Shown: positions 32,561 through 43,048, numbered from the stretch's first letter. The stretch is 64,000 bases of DNA from Astropecten irregularis (GCA_963971285.1 OZ020258.1:10808614-10872613); one strand, 5' to 3'. Numbers and translations: made by a program. Notes: generated from the letters alone by a model not told the origin.

Positions 32561-34595
32561 AACTTATGAAGCCCAATTCGTGATTGATGGTAGATATACG
32601 TACGAAGCCCAATTCGTGATTGATGGTAGATACACGTACGAAGCCCAATTCGTGATTGATGGTAGATACACGTACGAAGCCCAATTCGTGATTGATGGTA
32701 GATACACGTACGAAGCCCAATTCGTGATTGATGGTAGATACACGTACGAAGCCCAATTCGTGATTGATTGTAGATACACGTACGAAGCCCAATTCGTGAT
32801 TGATGGTAGATATACGTACGAAGCCCAATTCGTGATTGATGGTAGATACACGTACGAAGCCCAATTCCTGATTGATGGTAGATACACGTACGAAGACCAA
32901 TTCGTGATTGATGGTAGATACAAGCACGAAGCCCAATTCGTGATTGATGGCAGATATACGTACGAAGCCCAATTCGTGATTGATGGTAGATACACGCACG
33001 AAGCCCAATTCGTGATTGATGGCAGATATACGTACGAAGCCCAATTCGTGATTGATGGCAGATATACGTACGAAGCCCAATTCGTGATTGATGGCAGATA
33101 TACGTACGAAGCCCAATTCGTGATTGATGGCAGATATACGCACGAAGCCCAATTCGTGATTGATGGCAGATATACGTACGAAGCCCAATTCGTGATTGAT
33201 GGGAGATACATGCACGAAGCCCAATTCGTGATTGATGGCAGATATACGTACGAAGCCCAATTCGTGATTGATGGTAGATACACGCACGAAGCCCAATTCG
33301 TGATTGATGGCAGATATACGTACGAAGCCCAATTCGTGATTGATGGTAGATACACGCACGAAGGCCAATTCGTGATTGATGGTAGATATACGTACGAAGC
33401 CCAATTCGTGATTGATGGTAGATACACGCACGAAGCCCAATTCGTGATTGATGGTAGATACACGCACGAAGCCCAATTCGTGATTGATGGCAGATATACG
33501 TACGAAGCCCAATTCGTGATTGATGGTAGATACACGCACGAAGGCCAATTCGTGATTGATGGTAGATATACGTACGAAGCCCAATTCGTGATTGATGGTA
33601 GATACACGCACGAAGCCCAATTCGTGATTGATGGCAGATATACGTACGAAGCCCAATTCGTGATTGATGGTAGATACACGCACGAAGGCCAATTCGTGAT
33701 TGATGGTAGATACACGCACGAAGCCCAATTCGTGATTGATGGCAGATATACGTACGAAGGCCAATTCGTGATTGATGGCAGATATACGTACGAAGCCCAA
33801 TTCGTGATTGATGGTAGATACACGCACGAAGCCCAATTCATGATTGATGGCAGATATACGTACGAAGCCCAATTCGTGATTGATGGTAGATACACGCACG
33901 AAGCCCAATTCGTGATTGATGGCAGATATACGTACGAAGCCCAATTCGTGATTGATGGCAGATATACGTACGAAGCCCAATTCGTGATTGATGGCAGATA
34001 CACGTACGAAGCCCAATTCGTGATTGATGGTAGATACACGCACGAAGCCCAATTCGTGATTGATGGTAGATATACGTACGAAGCCCAATTCGTGATTGAT
34101 GGTAGATACACGTACGAAGACCAATTCGTGATTGATGGTAGATACAAGCACGAAGCCCAATTCGTGATTGATGGTAGATACACGCACGAAGGCCAATTCG
34201 TGATTGATGGTAGATACACGCACGAAGCCCAATTCGTGATTGATGGCAGATATACGTACGAAGCCCAATTCGTGATTGATGGCAGATATACGTACGAAGC
34301 CCAATTCGTGATTGATGGCAGATATACGTACGAAGCCCAATTCGTGATTGATGGCAGATATACGTACGAAGCCCAATTCGTGATTGATGGCAGATATATG
34401 TACGAAGCCCAATTCGTGATTGATGGCAGATATACGTACGAAGCCCAATTCGTGATTGATGGCAGATATACGCACGAAGGCCAATTCGTGATTGATGGTA
34501 GATATATGTACGAAGCCCAATTCGTGATTGATGGTAGATATACGTACGAAGCCCAATTCGTGATTGATGGTAGATACACGCACGAAGCCCAATTC
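32561..34595. repeat. 36-bp satellite, left block (about 56 monomers)
   Basis: A perfectly phased array with a 36-bp period and the core CCCAATTCGTGATTGATGG. The plus-strand open frame reads YEAQFVIDGRYT repeatedly; all three minus-strand frames are also open. This block is marked by variants GGCAGATAT and CACGCACGAAG, which I do not see right of the retrotransposon. It ends at AATTC, exactly where the DIRS element starts. It is regarded as non-coding satellite because no frame is preferred. Confidence 0.98.
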
Positions 34596-34754
34596 CATTA
34601 CAGAAAACACCTCACCTCTGTTTACCTACATTTGCATATCAGCGCGCATGCGCCAGAAACCTCGCTGAAAAGTAGCCCAAAGCGCACCCTCCGCGCCCAC
34701 TGCATGTCCCCGTATATAAGCCCCAGTGACCCGAAGGATCGTCCTAGTTTTTCA
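34591..34754. repeat. Left inverted terminal repeat of the DIRS element
   Basis: Begins (AATT)CCATTACAGAAAACACC and is the inverted counterpart of 39,896-40,058. The outer 45 bp or so is exactly complementary to 39,770-39,814 in the internal complementary region. It contains ATTTGCAT, GCGCATGCGC and TATATAAG. Confidence 0.93.
34630..34720 (+). promoter_or_regulatory. Putative DIRS promoter in the left ITR
   Basis: In order: octamer-like ATTTGCAT (34,630-34,637), NRF1-like palindrome GCGCATGCGC (34,644-34,653), and a TATA box TATATAAG (34,713-34,720), about 170 bp upstream of the gag ATG. The same elements are mirrored in the right ITR (TATA complement at about 39,931-39,938), so antisense transcription is possible. 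Motif identity is seen; function is inferred. Confidence 0.6.
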
Positions 34755-34891
34755 GCGACGCGTACTATAGAAACCTTTAGTTATACTAGTGCTACATACT
34801 GTACAATACACACGGCATTCACGTTGCTGTACACGTGCTGTGTTCGTTCAATAGTATATTACACGTACACGCTTCAGCCAACAAAGCCAAA

Positions 34892-36687
34892 ATGGCGGAC
34901 ACAGCCAAGACTCGTCAGAGACTTTCTAGCGTTTCCGCAAAACCTCCCTCCAAGCCCAAGTCTGACCGGCACAAGAATGTTCCCGTCTCTACCGTGATGC
35001 AGCCACCGGTAACGACGGAAGGAATCTCCCCGGGAACGAGCCCTCGGCCAACCAATTCCAGGGCCTCAACCCGGCAAATCCCGCACACATATGGAAGTCT
35101 TCGAGAGCACATGCAGGCCGTGGAGGCCGACGTGCATGGAATTGCGGGTTGGCGGGGCCCGGCGATCGATGCTTTAACGCCCCTCGAGCGCACGGTTAGC
35201 CCCGCCAGGTCACAGAGGCAAGGGGCACCACCACCACCACCGCTACCACCGCCTTCTTCGTTTTCATCATCGTCACATTCCGGCCACGATTTCCCAGCCA
35301 CCTGGTCTCACCCTTCACCATTCGCCACAGGTCCATCGCAGCATTTTCAACCGCGTTTCCACCCGACATCCGGGTCTTTTTTCCCTAACGATCCGCGTCA
35401 GTATGGCTACGAGTTTCCTTCCTTCCCACCGATGTTCCCAGCGAGCTATTCACGGGAAAGTTCTCGGTATTTCTCCAGGAACTACGACGTTGTCCCCCGG
35501 GAAAGTGCTCCTTTTTCCCCACACCGTTCAGCTGATCACCGCAGTCGCCCCGATCGGCCTACCGCCGGCGATGTTCGGCGTGATTTCCGGGCGCGTTCGC
35601 GCTCCACGGATCGACACCGGCGCCATTCTCGTGATCGTTCTCGGTCACCGCTGCCACACGGGGACCGACATCGCTCTACTTCTAGATCCCTGTCACAGGA
35701 TTCTTTTTCTTCATTCCATTCTACTGAAGAAGATCACCTCACCCTTTCTCAGCGGGCCAACTTGACGCATACGGAAGTGGGTAAGCTCCTTCAGTTTCCT
35801 TCTCCCCCCCCAACTGAGCCTGCCCGTCCATCCTATCGCAGGGAATCCAATGCAGGTAAGCTAAGCGTGCCTCCTTTTTCCTTTAGATAGCACATGTGCA
35901 GACATTATGAGCGAGGCTTTTCGTCAGGTCCAGAGCAGGCTTTCTGTCCCACCTTTGAAACGTGCGTTTTCTAGCTTGTTTGTCACCAGCTCGGCTGATT
36001 CCGAGAAATTCTTCTCGACTCCTACTCTTTCTTCTGAAGCCAAAGATTTCCTCAGACATGAGAACCCGCTGTCACGCAAGTACTTCCAAGATTCTGTATC
36101 CAGACTTCTGGACCAGAGACTCTCGTCCTTAGACTCACGCTTGCGTCAAGGGGCCAAGGTCGTTTTCCCTTTTGCTTTCTGACGCTCTTGCTCGATGCTC
36201 TGGGGACCCCTCCTTGGTTAATGCAGATTGCCTTCAGGAGATGTTTCGTTTTCTCGATGATTGCCTCACCCTTTGCCTACAGGGCTTTGCTATAGGGTCG
36301 GCTACCACCTCTCTCTTGCGTCGTTCGCTGGTTATCGACAAGCTGTCCCTCCCCTCCGTTGGTGCTAAAGACCGTCTTCTGGCCCTACCACTGGAAGGGA
36401 ACGACCTCTTCGACCACAAGTTTGGCGAGACTGTGCTGCAGGAGGCCAAACGCCTCAAGGCCGAGGACAAACTCGATCTCCGTCGTCCTAGCAAACGCCC
36501 CTCGTCATCTACCCAGCCTCCGCCTAAGAAGAATAGGTCTTTCTCCTCCTACCAGAGATCATCTTATCGTTCTAGGAGGGACGCACCCCGGTACTCATCC
36601 TCTTCATGGAGCCGCAGTAAACCTCAGCCCCCCAGATTCGCGCGACCCTCTAAGCCCCGAGGTTCGCGAGGCAGCAAGGGCTTCTGA
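34892..36687 (+). pseudogene. DIRS ORF1 (gag-like), interrupted frame
   Basis: Start ATG at 34,892 in good context (CCAAAATGG), beginning MADTAKTRQRL. The first frame runs to TAG at 35,888-35,890 and is rich in Ser/Pro/Arg, with runs of prolines and an RSRSTDRHRRHSRDRSRS-type segment that suggests nucleic-acid binding. The reading then continues in a second frame (to about 36,165; MSEAFRQVQSRL...) and a third (to 36,687; ends with an Arg/Ser-rich tail). A 31-bp stretch with GT...AG ends (35,856-35,886) exactly accounts for the first shift. The second shift, near 36,160-36,180, looks like a one-base indel. No zinc knuckle is seen, as usual for DIRS gag. Either the copy is damaged or expression needs splicing or frameshifting. 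Confidence 0.75.
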
Positions 36688-38749
36688 CTTCCAAGGGAAC
36701 ATTCCGCCACCCACCGGCCCAGTAGGAGGTCGTCTCTCGCTATTCATCCTTCAATGGCCTCTCATCACAGCAGACTCCTGGGTTCTTCAGACAGTTTTGA
36801 CAGGCTACCGACTGGAATTTACCAGCCCCCCTCCTGTGGGCCCTCCCTTGCGAGTCACTCCTGTTCCAACAGACGCAGACCGACGGGCCGCTTTGGAAAG
36901 GGAGATCCTTGCTCTCTTGGACAAGAACGCCATCTCGGCACTACCCCAAGGGTCGACTCTCGGCTTCACCTCTACCTTCTTCCTGGCTCCGAAGAAGTCC
37001 GGAGAATGGCGACCTATCATCAACTTGCGGCCTCTCAACTTCCACATCAAGCCAAAACGTTTCCGCATGGAAACTCTCTCCACGGTTCTGCAATCACTGA
37101 CCGTCGGCTGGTGGGCAGCCTCGATCGACCTGAAAGATGCCTATCTGCATATTCCAATCCATCCGCATCACCGGCGATTTCTGCAATTCATGTACCAGGG
37201 TGCAGCTTACCAGTTTCGTTGCCTCCCGTTCGGCCTGTCCACGGCCCCGCGAGTTTTCACAAGAGTCACCAAGGTAATTGCAGCTGCCCTACGCCAAAGA
37301 CATGTTCATCTCTTCATGTATCTGGACGATTGGCTCATCGTAGGCCCCTCTCGACAGGAAACCGCCGAGGCCCTCCTACAAACTGTTCGGCTCACACTCA
37401 AGCTTGGCTTCATCATCAATATAGAGAAGTCCTTCCTGACTCCTTCCCAGCAGCCTACCTACCTCGGGGCAGTTATCAACCTGGCCTCTGGCAGAGCTTC
37501 TCCGACCCTGGAACGGTTCCAGGCTCTTCAGGATTGTATCCACATCTTCATGGTCACTCGCTCCCTTCCGGCCAGCTTATGGCTCCGACTACTGGGCATG
37601 ATGGCAAGCCTGATAGACCTGGTCCCTTGGTGCAGATTGCACATGCGGCCCTTTCAGCTACACCTTCTCTATCACTTCCGTCCACGCAGGGACCCGGTCT
37701 CCAAGGAAGTCCCTGTCACACACCTTATCCGCAATCAGCTCCTCTGGTGGCAGATGCGGAACAACCTGATGAGTGGCTTCGAATTCCCTCATCCCTCTCC
37801 ATCCATCTCCCTCACCACAGATGCCTCGAATCTGGGCTGGGGAGCCCACCTTGGGGACCAGACCGTTGCCGGCACCTGGACGTCCGATCAACGCAGTCTA
37901 CACATCAATCATCTGGAGCTACTGGCAGTGGCCAAAGCTCTGGAGTCCCTCCAGGAGAGAGTCCAAAACCAGCTCGTCCTTATCCGGACAGACAACTCCA
38001 CTGTGGTCTCTTACATCAACCGTCAGGGGGGAACCCACTCTCCGTCTCTGTGCCTTGCCACGTGGGATCTTCTCCACTGGTGCATCTCTCGTCGGATCTC
38101 ACTCCAAGCTACTCATCTGGCAGGAAAGAAGAACTCGCTGGCCGATGCACTTTCAAGAGGCCGAATCATGCCAACAGAATGGTCTCTCAACCCCGTTGTG
38201 GTCCGGCACATCTTCAACGTTCTCGGGACGCCTCATGTGGACCTGTTTGTGTCCAACCTCAACCATCGGCTTCCAACCTTCTGCTCACGCCATTTCCATC
38301 CCCTGGCATGGAAAGTGGACGCCCTCAGCTTCAACTGGACCGGGATCCATGCTTACGCCTTCCCTGCAATCTCTCTGCTTCACCGGGTGCTGACCAAAAT
38401 AGAAGCCGAACTATCCAGGGTGATCCTCATAGCACCCTTCTGGCAACGACAACCTTGGTTTCCACGCATTCTGGACCTCCTGATTCAGTCACCAGTCAAG
38501 CTCCCCAACCGGAGAGATCTCCTGATTCAGCCCAAGTCTCAGTTCGTACACCCGGACCCAGCCTCCCTTCATCTTTGTGCCTGGATGCTGTCAAAATCTC
38601 CCTCAGAGAAGCTGGCTTTTCGGCAGAAGCTTCAGCCCTGGCAGCCAGGGGCAGACGAGAGTCCACTAGACGAACTTACGATAGCCGACTTCTCCACTTC
38701 TTCAAGTGGTGTAAGGAGAGAGCTATCGATCCCCATTCTGCATCTTTAA
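36359..38749 (+). CDS. DIRS ORF2: reverse transcriptase, RNase H, methyltransferase-like domain
   Basis: An open frame of 796 codons that overlaps the end of the gag frame. The frame opens at a TTG, and no convincing ATG lies before the RT domain, so it is probably expressed with gag. The RT starts at about residue 185 with GEWRPIINLRPLN; the palm motif is YLDD at 321-324, preceded by LPFGLSTAPRVFTR. RNase H follows, with Asp488 (TTDAS), Glu520 (HLELLAV), Asp545 (RTDNST) and Asp596 (LADALSRG), so the catalytic set is complete. After it comes a region (about 620-720) with HVDLFVSNLNHRLP and YAFPAISLLHRVL, the conserved block called Dam/methyltransferase-like in DIRS elements. The usual DIRS YAFPPF-type motif is here FPAI, so activity is doubtful. 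The last 440 bp overlap the recombinase frame. Confidence 0.93.
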   Translation: MVLKTVFWPYHWKGTTSSTTSLARLCCRRPNASRPRTNSISVVLANAPRHLPSLRLRRIGLSPPTRDHLIVLGGTHPGTHPLHGAAVNLSPPDSRDPLSPEVREAARASDFQGNIPPPTGPVGGRLSLFILQWPLITADSWVLQTVLTGYRLEFTSPPPVGPPLRVTPVPTDADRRAALEREILALLDKNAISALPQGSTLGFTSTFFLAPKKSGEWRPIINLRPLNFHIKPKRFRMETLSTVLQSLTVGWWAASIDLKDAYLHIPIHPHHRRFLQFMYQGAAYQFRCLPFGLSTAPRVFTRVTKVIAAALRQRHVHLFMYLDDWLIVGPSRQETAEALLQTVRLTLKLGFIINIEKSFLTPSQQPTYLGAVINLASGRASPTLERFQALQDCIHIFMVTRSLPASLWLRLLGMMASLIDLVPWCRLHMRPFQLHLLYHFRPRRDPVSKEVPVTHLIRNQLLWWQMRNNLMSGFEFPHPSPSISLTTDASNLGWGAHLGDQTVAGTWTSDQRSLHINHLELLAVAKALESLQERVQNQLVLIRTDNSTVVSYINRQGGTHSPSLCLATWDLLHWCISRRISLQATHLAGKKNSLADALSRGRIMPTEWSLNPVVVRHIFNVLGTPHVDLFVSNLNHRLPTFCSRHFHPLAWKVDALSFNWTGIHAYAFPAISLLHRVLTKIEAELSRVILIAPFWQRQPWFPRILDLLIQSPVKLPNRRDLLIQPKSQFVHPDPASLHLCAWMLSKSPSEKLAFRQKLQPWQPGADESPLDELTIADFSTSSSGVRRELSIPILHL

Positions 38750-39651
38750 CAGCCATTGGAGATTTTCTCCTTCACCTCTTCAACTCCGGCCTCCAGATCT
38801 CCACTGTCAAGGGGTACAGATCAGCCATCAGTGCCATTCACAATGGCTTCCAAGACGGTACGACCATGTCTTCTAGCATACCTTTGTCGCAGCTACTACG
38901 GGGCATGTTCATCGAACGGCCCCCCACCAAAAAGCTTATTCCGTCCTGGGACTTGGGTTCTGTTCTCTCTTTGCTTTCCAGGCCGCCCTTCGAGCTGCCC
39001 GGATCCTCCTCTCTCCACCAACTTACCATTAAGACGGCATTCTTACTAGCTGCAGCCACAGCCCGACGAAGGAGTGAGCTCCATGCCCTGTCTCTAGAAC
39101 CGGGCCACATCCGCTGGGAGCCGGGCGGCGTTCGTCTCATCCCTAACATAGAATTCCTAACCAAGAATCAGTCTGCCAACTTCTCCCCTCCTGACATCTT
39201 TGTTCCTAGCTTAACGGCGTTCTCTACAGTACAGGAGGATAAATGGTGGTGCCCCGTACGAGCTCTCAAGTATTACATCGCTTGTACTCAGCTGCTCAGA
39301 GGTAACATCAAACAGCTGTTCATCACGACCATCCAGCCTCATCGTCCAGCCTCTGTGACCACTATCGCTCGCTGGATATCCGAGGCAATCCCCCATGTAA
39401 GCCCTCAGAGCGATAGCCAAGGACCGAAATCCAAAGCCCATGAGACACGCAGCACGTCAACCTCCTGGGCTCATCTTCTTGGAGTCTCTGTTCCAGACAT
39501 CATGAAGGCAGCATGCTGGAAGAATCCATCCACCTTCACGTCTTGCTACCTGAAGGACGTGGTCCAAACAGAGGGACTCATGGGCAGGAAAGTCCTCCAA
39601 GAAGTCGGCCGGTCAGCAGCCCGCAAGTACCGGAAAGCTCCTCACAACTAG
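38308..39651 (+). CDS. DIRS ORF3: tyrosine recombinase
   Basis: It performs strand exchange for integration of the circular DNA intermediate (DIRS family knowledge). The frame is open from 36,754, but that part is a shadow of ORF2. The ATG at 38,308 gives 447 residues, a normal size. The N-terminal core-binding part has STRRTYDSRLLHFFKWC and ISTVKGYRSAISAIH. The catalytic set is complete: Arg254 (ARRRSEL), His378 and Arg381 (AHETR), and Tyr414 (FTSCYLKD). It ends with RSAARKYRKAPHN and a TAG. No frameshift or stop is present, so the recombinase could be functional. The exact start is uncertain and might be further downstream. Confidence 0.93.
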   Translation: MESGRPQLQLDRDPCLRLPCNLSASPGADQNRSRTIQGDPHSTLLATTTLVSTHSGPPDSVTSQAPQPERSPDSAQVSVRTPGPSLPSSLCLDAVKISLREAGFSAEASALAARGRRESTRRTYDSRLLHFFKWCKERAIDPHSASLTAIGDFLLHLFNSGLQISTVKGYRSAISAIHNGFQDGTTMSSSIPLSQLLRGMFIERPPTKKLIPSWDLGSVLSLLSRPPFELPGSSSLHQLTIKTAFLLAAATARRRSELHALSLEPGHIRWEPGGVRLIPNIEFLTKNQSANFSPPDIFVPSLTAFSTVQEDKWWCPVRALKYYIACTQLLRGNIKQLFITTIQPHRPASVTTIARWISEAIPHVSPQSDSQGPKSKAHETRSTSTSWAHLLGVSVPDIMKAACWKNPSTFTSCYLKDVVQTEGLMGRKVLQEVGRSAARKYRKAPHN

Positions 39652-39769
39652 TTAGGCAGCTCCCGGGTATGTCTAAACAAACCTTTTCTTACTTGGTAGA
39701 AGTAGTTTAGACCCTCGTTCACTCTGCATGTCCCTTCCCCCCCTAGCTTATATCTAACGGTGCTACTCT

Positions 39770-39870
39770 GCAAATGTAGGTAAACAGAGGTGAGGTGTTT
39801 TCTGTAATGGAATTCCCCAAATCCGAAGGGATTTTCCATTCTAATAAGAAAACACTCACCTCTGTTTACC
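39770..39870. repeat. Internal complementary region of the DIRS element
   Basis: Its left half (39,770-39,814) is exactly complementary to the outer end of the left ITR. Its right half (39,811-39,870) is complementary to the outer end of the right ITR with one mismatch. The halves meet at GGAATTCC (39,809-39,816). In the DIRS replication model this region templates the join of the two ends in the circular intermediate. Confidence 0.95.
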
Positions 39871-39895
39871 ACCCTCCCTACTCCGAGAGGATTGA

Positions 39896-40084
39896 TGAAA
39901 AACTAGGACGATCCTTCGGGTCACTGGGGCTTATATACGGGGACATGCAGTGGGCGCGGAGGGTGCACTTTGGGCTACTTTTCAGCGGGGTTTCTGGCGC
40001 ATGCGCGCTGATATGCAAATGTAGGTAAACAGAGGTAAGTGTTTTCTTATTAGAATGGAAAATCCCTTCGGATTTGGGGAATTC
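39896..40084. repeat. Right inverted terminal repeat with terminal extension
   Basis: 39,896-40,058 is the inverted copy of the left ITR. It is followed by an extension of about 21 nt (40,059-40,079, ending GGATTTGGGG) that is absent from the left end but present in the internal complementary region. A longer right ITR of this kind is typical for DIRS. AATTC at 40,080-40,084 is shared with the satellite. Confidence 0.93.
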
Positions 40085-43048
40085 GTGATTGATGGTAGAT
40101 ATACGTACGAAGCCCACTTCGTGATTGATGGTAGATACACGTGCGAAGCCCAATTCGTGATTGATGGTAGATATACGTACGAAGCCAATTCGTGATTGAT
40201 GGTAGATACACGTACGAAGCCCAATTCGTGATTGATGGTAGATATACGTACGAAGCCCAATTCTTGATTGATGGTAGATACACGTATGAAGCCCAATTCA
40301 TGATTGATGGTAGATATACGTACGAAGCCCAATTCGTGATTGATGGTAGCTATACCTATGAAGCCCAATTCGTGATCGATGGTAGATATACCTATGAAGC
40401 CCAATTCGTGATTGATGGTAGATATACGTACGAAGCCCAATTCGTGATTGATGGTCGATACACGTACGAAGCCCAATTCGTGATTGATGGTAGATATACC
40501 TATGAAGCCCAATTCGTGATCGATGGTAGATATACCTATGAAGCCCAATTCGTGATTGATGGTAGATATACGTACGAAGCCCAATTCGTGATTGATGGTC
40601 GATACACGTACGAAGCCCAATTCGTGATTGATGGTAGATATACCTAAGAAGCCCAATTCGTGATTGATGATAGATACACGTACGAAGCCCAATTCGTGAT
40701 TGATATAGTAGATATACGTACGAAGTCCAATTCGTGATTGATGGTAGATATACGTACGAAGCCCAATTCGTGATTGATGGTAGCTATACCTATGAAGCCC
40801 AATTCGTGATTGATGGTAGATATACGTACGAAGCCAAATTCGTGATTGATGGTAGATATACGTACGAAGCCCAATTCGTGATTGATGGTAGATACACGTA
40901 CGAAGCCCAATTCGTGATTGATGGTAGACACACATACGAAGCCCAATTCGTGATTGATGGTAGATACACGTACGAAGCCCAATTCGTGATTGATGGTAGA
41001 CACACATACGAAGCCCAATTCGTGATTGATGGTAGATATACGTACGAAGCCCAATTCGTGATTGATGGTAGACACACGTACGAAGCCCAATTCGTGATTG
41101 ATGGTAGATATATGTACGAAGCCCAATTCGTGATTGATGGTAGATATACGTACGAAGCCCAATTTGTGATTGATGGTAGACACACGTACGAAGCCCAATT
41201 CGTGATTGATGGTAGATATACCTATGAAGCCCAATTCGTGATTGATGGTAGATACACGTACGAAGCCCAATACGTGATTGATGGTAGACACACGTACGAA
41301 GCCCAATTCGTGATTGATGGTAGATACACGTACGAAGCCCAATACGTGATTGATGGTAGACACACGTACGAGGCCCAATTCGTGATTGATGGTAAATATA
41401 CGTACGAAGCCCAATTCGTGATTGATGGTAGATATACGTACGAAGCCCAATTCATGATTGATGGTAGATACACGTACGAAGCCCAATTCGTGATTGATGG
41501 TAGATATACGTACGAAGCCCAATTCGTGATTGATGGTAGATATACGTACGAAGCCCAATTCGTGATTGATGGTAGATATACCTATGAAGCCCAATTCGTG
41601 ATTGATGGTAGACACACGTACGAAGCCCAATTTGTGATTGATGGTAGCTATACCTATGAAGCCCAATTCGTGATTGATGGTAGATACAAGCACGAAGCCC
41701 AATACGTGATTGATGGTAGACACACGTTCGAAGCCCAATTCGTGATTGATGGTAAATATACGTACGAAGCCCAATTCGTGATTGATGGTAGATATACGTA
41801 CGAAGCCCAATTCATGATTGATGGTAGATACACGTACGAAGCCCAATTCGTGATTGATGGTAGCTATACCTATGAAGCCCAATTCGTGATTGATGATAGA
41901 TACACGTACGAAGCCCAATTCGTGATTGATGGTAGATATACGTACGAAGCCCAATTCGTGATTGATGGTCGATACACGTACGAAGCCCAATTCGTGATTG
42001 ATGGTAGATATACCTATGAAGCCCAATTCGTGATTGATGATAGATACACGTACGAAGCCCAATTCGTGATTGATGGTAGATATACGTACGAAGCCCAATT
42101 CGTGATTGATGGTAGCTATACCTATGAAGCCCAATTCGTGATTGATGGTAGATATACGTACGAAGCCAAATTCGTGATTGATGGTAGATATACGTACGAA
42201 GCCCAATTCGTGATTGATGGTAGATACACGTACGAAGCCCAATTCGTGATTGATGGTAGACACACGTACGAAGCCCAATTCGTGATTGATGGTAGATATA
42301 CGTACGAAGCCCAATTCGTGATTGATGGTAGACACACGTACGAAGCCCAATTCGTGATTGATGGTAGATATACGTACGAAGCCCAATTCGTGATTGATGG
42401 TAGACACACGTACGAAGCCCAATTCGTGATTGATGGTAGATATACCTAAGAAGCCCAATTCGTGATTGATGGTAGATATACGTACGAAGCCCAATTCGTG
42501 ATTGATGGTATCTATACCTATGAAGCCCAATTCGTGATTGATGATAGATACACGTACGAAGCCCAATTCGTGATTGATGGTAGATATACGTACGAAGCCC
42601 AATTCGTGATTGATGGTAGATATACGTACGAAGCCAAATTCGTGATTGATGGTAGATATACGTACGAAGCCCAATTCGTGATTGATGGTAGATACACGTA
42701 CGAAGCCCAATTCGTGATTGATGGTAGACACACGTACGAAGCCCAATTCGTGATTGATGGTAGATATACGTACGAAGCCCAATTCGTGATTGATGGTAGA
42801 CACACGTACGAAGCCCAATTCGTGATTGATGGTAGATATACGTACGAAGCCCAATTCGTGATTGATGGTAGACACACGTACGAAGCCAAATTCGTGATTG
42901 ATGGTAGATATACCTAAGAAGCCCAATTCGTGATTGATGGTAGATATACGTACGAAGCCCAATTCGTGATTGATGGTATCTATACCTATGAAGCCCAATT
43001 CGTGATTGATGATAGATACACGTACGAAGCCCAATTCGTGATTGATGG

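Larger units (their letters stand above)
34591..40084 (+). mobile_element. DIRS-like tyrosine-recombinase retrotransposon (about 5.5 kb)
   Basis: A nearly complete element interrupting the satellite. It has inverted terminal repeats (34,591-34,754; 39,896-40,084), an internal complementary region (39,770-39,870) that matches both outer ends, and overlapping frames in the DIRS order gag, RT-RNase H-methyltransferase-like, tyrosine recombinase. There are no LTRs and no target-site duplication beyond the shared AATTC, as expected for integration by a tyrosine recombinase from a circular intermediate (established for DIRS elements). The two ITRs differ at only two positions between the GCATGCGC motif and their inner ends, so the insertion seems young. 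Confidence 0.95.

Noticed and set aside
32514-34997. Giant open frames on both strands over the left satellite block (815 and 698 codons)
   Set aside because: They follow from a 36-bp period with stop-free frames, are open in four frames at once, and the plus-strand frame runs into the DIRS terminal repeat. No codon or frame preference is visible.
34915-35301. Minus-strand 128-codon frame within the DIRS gag region
   Set aside because: Shadow of the gag frame; composition reflects the complement of Pro/Ser codons.
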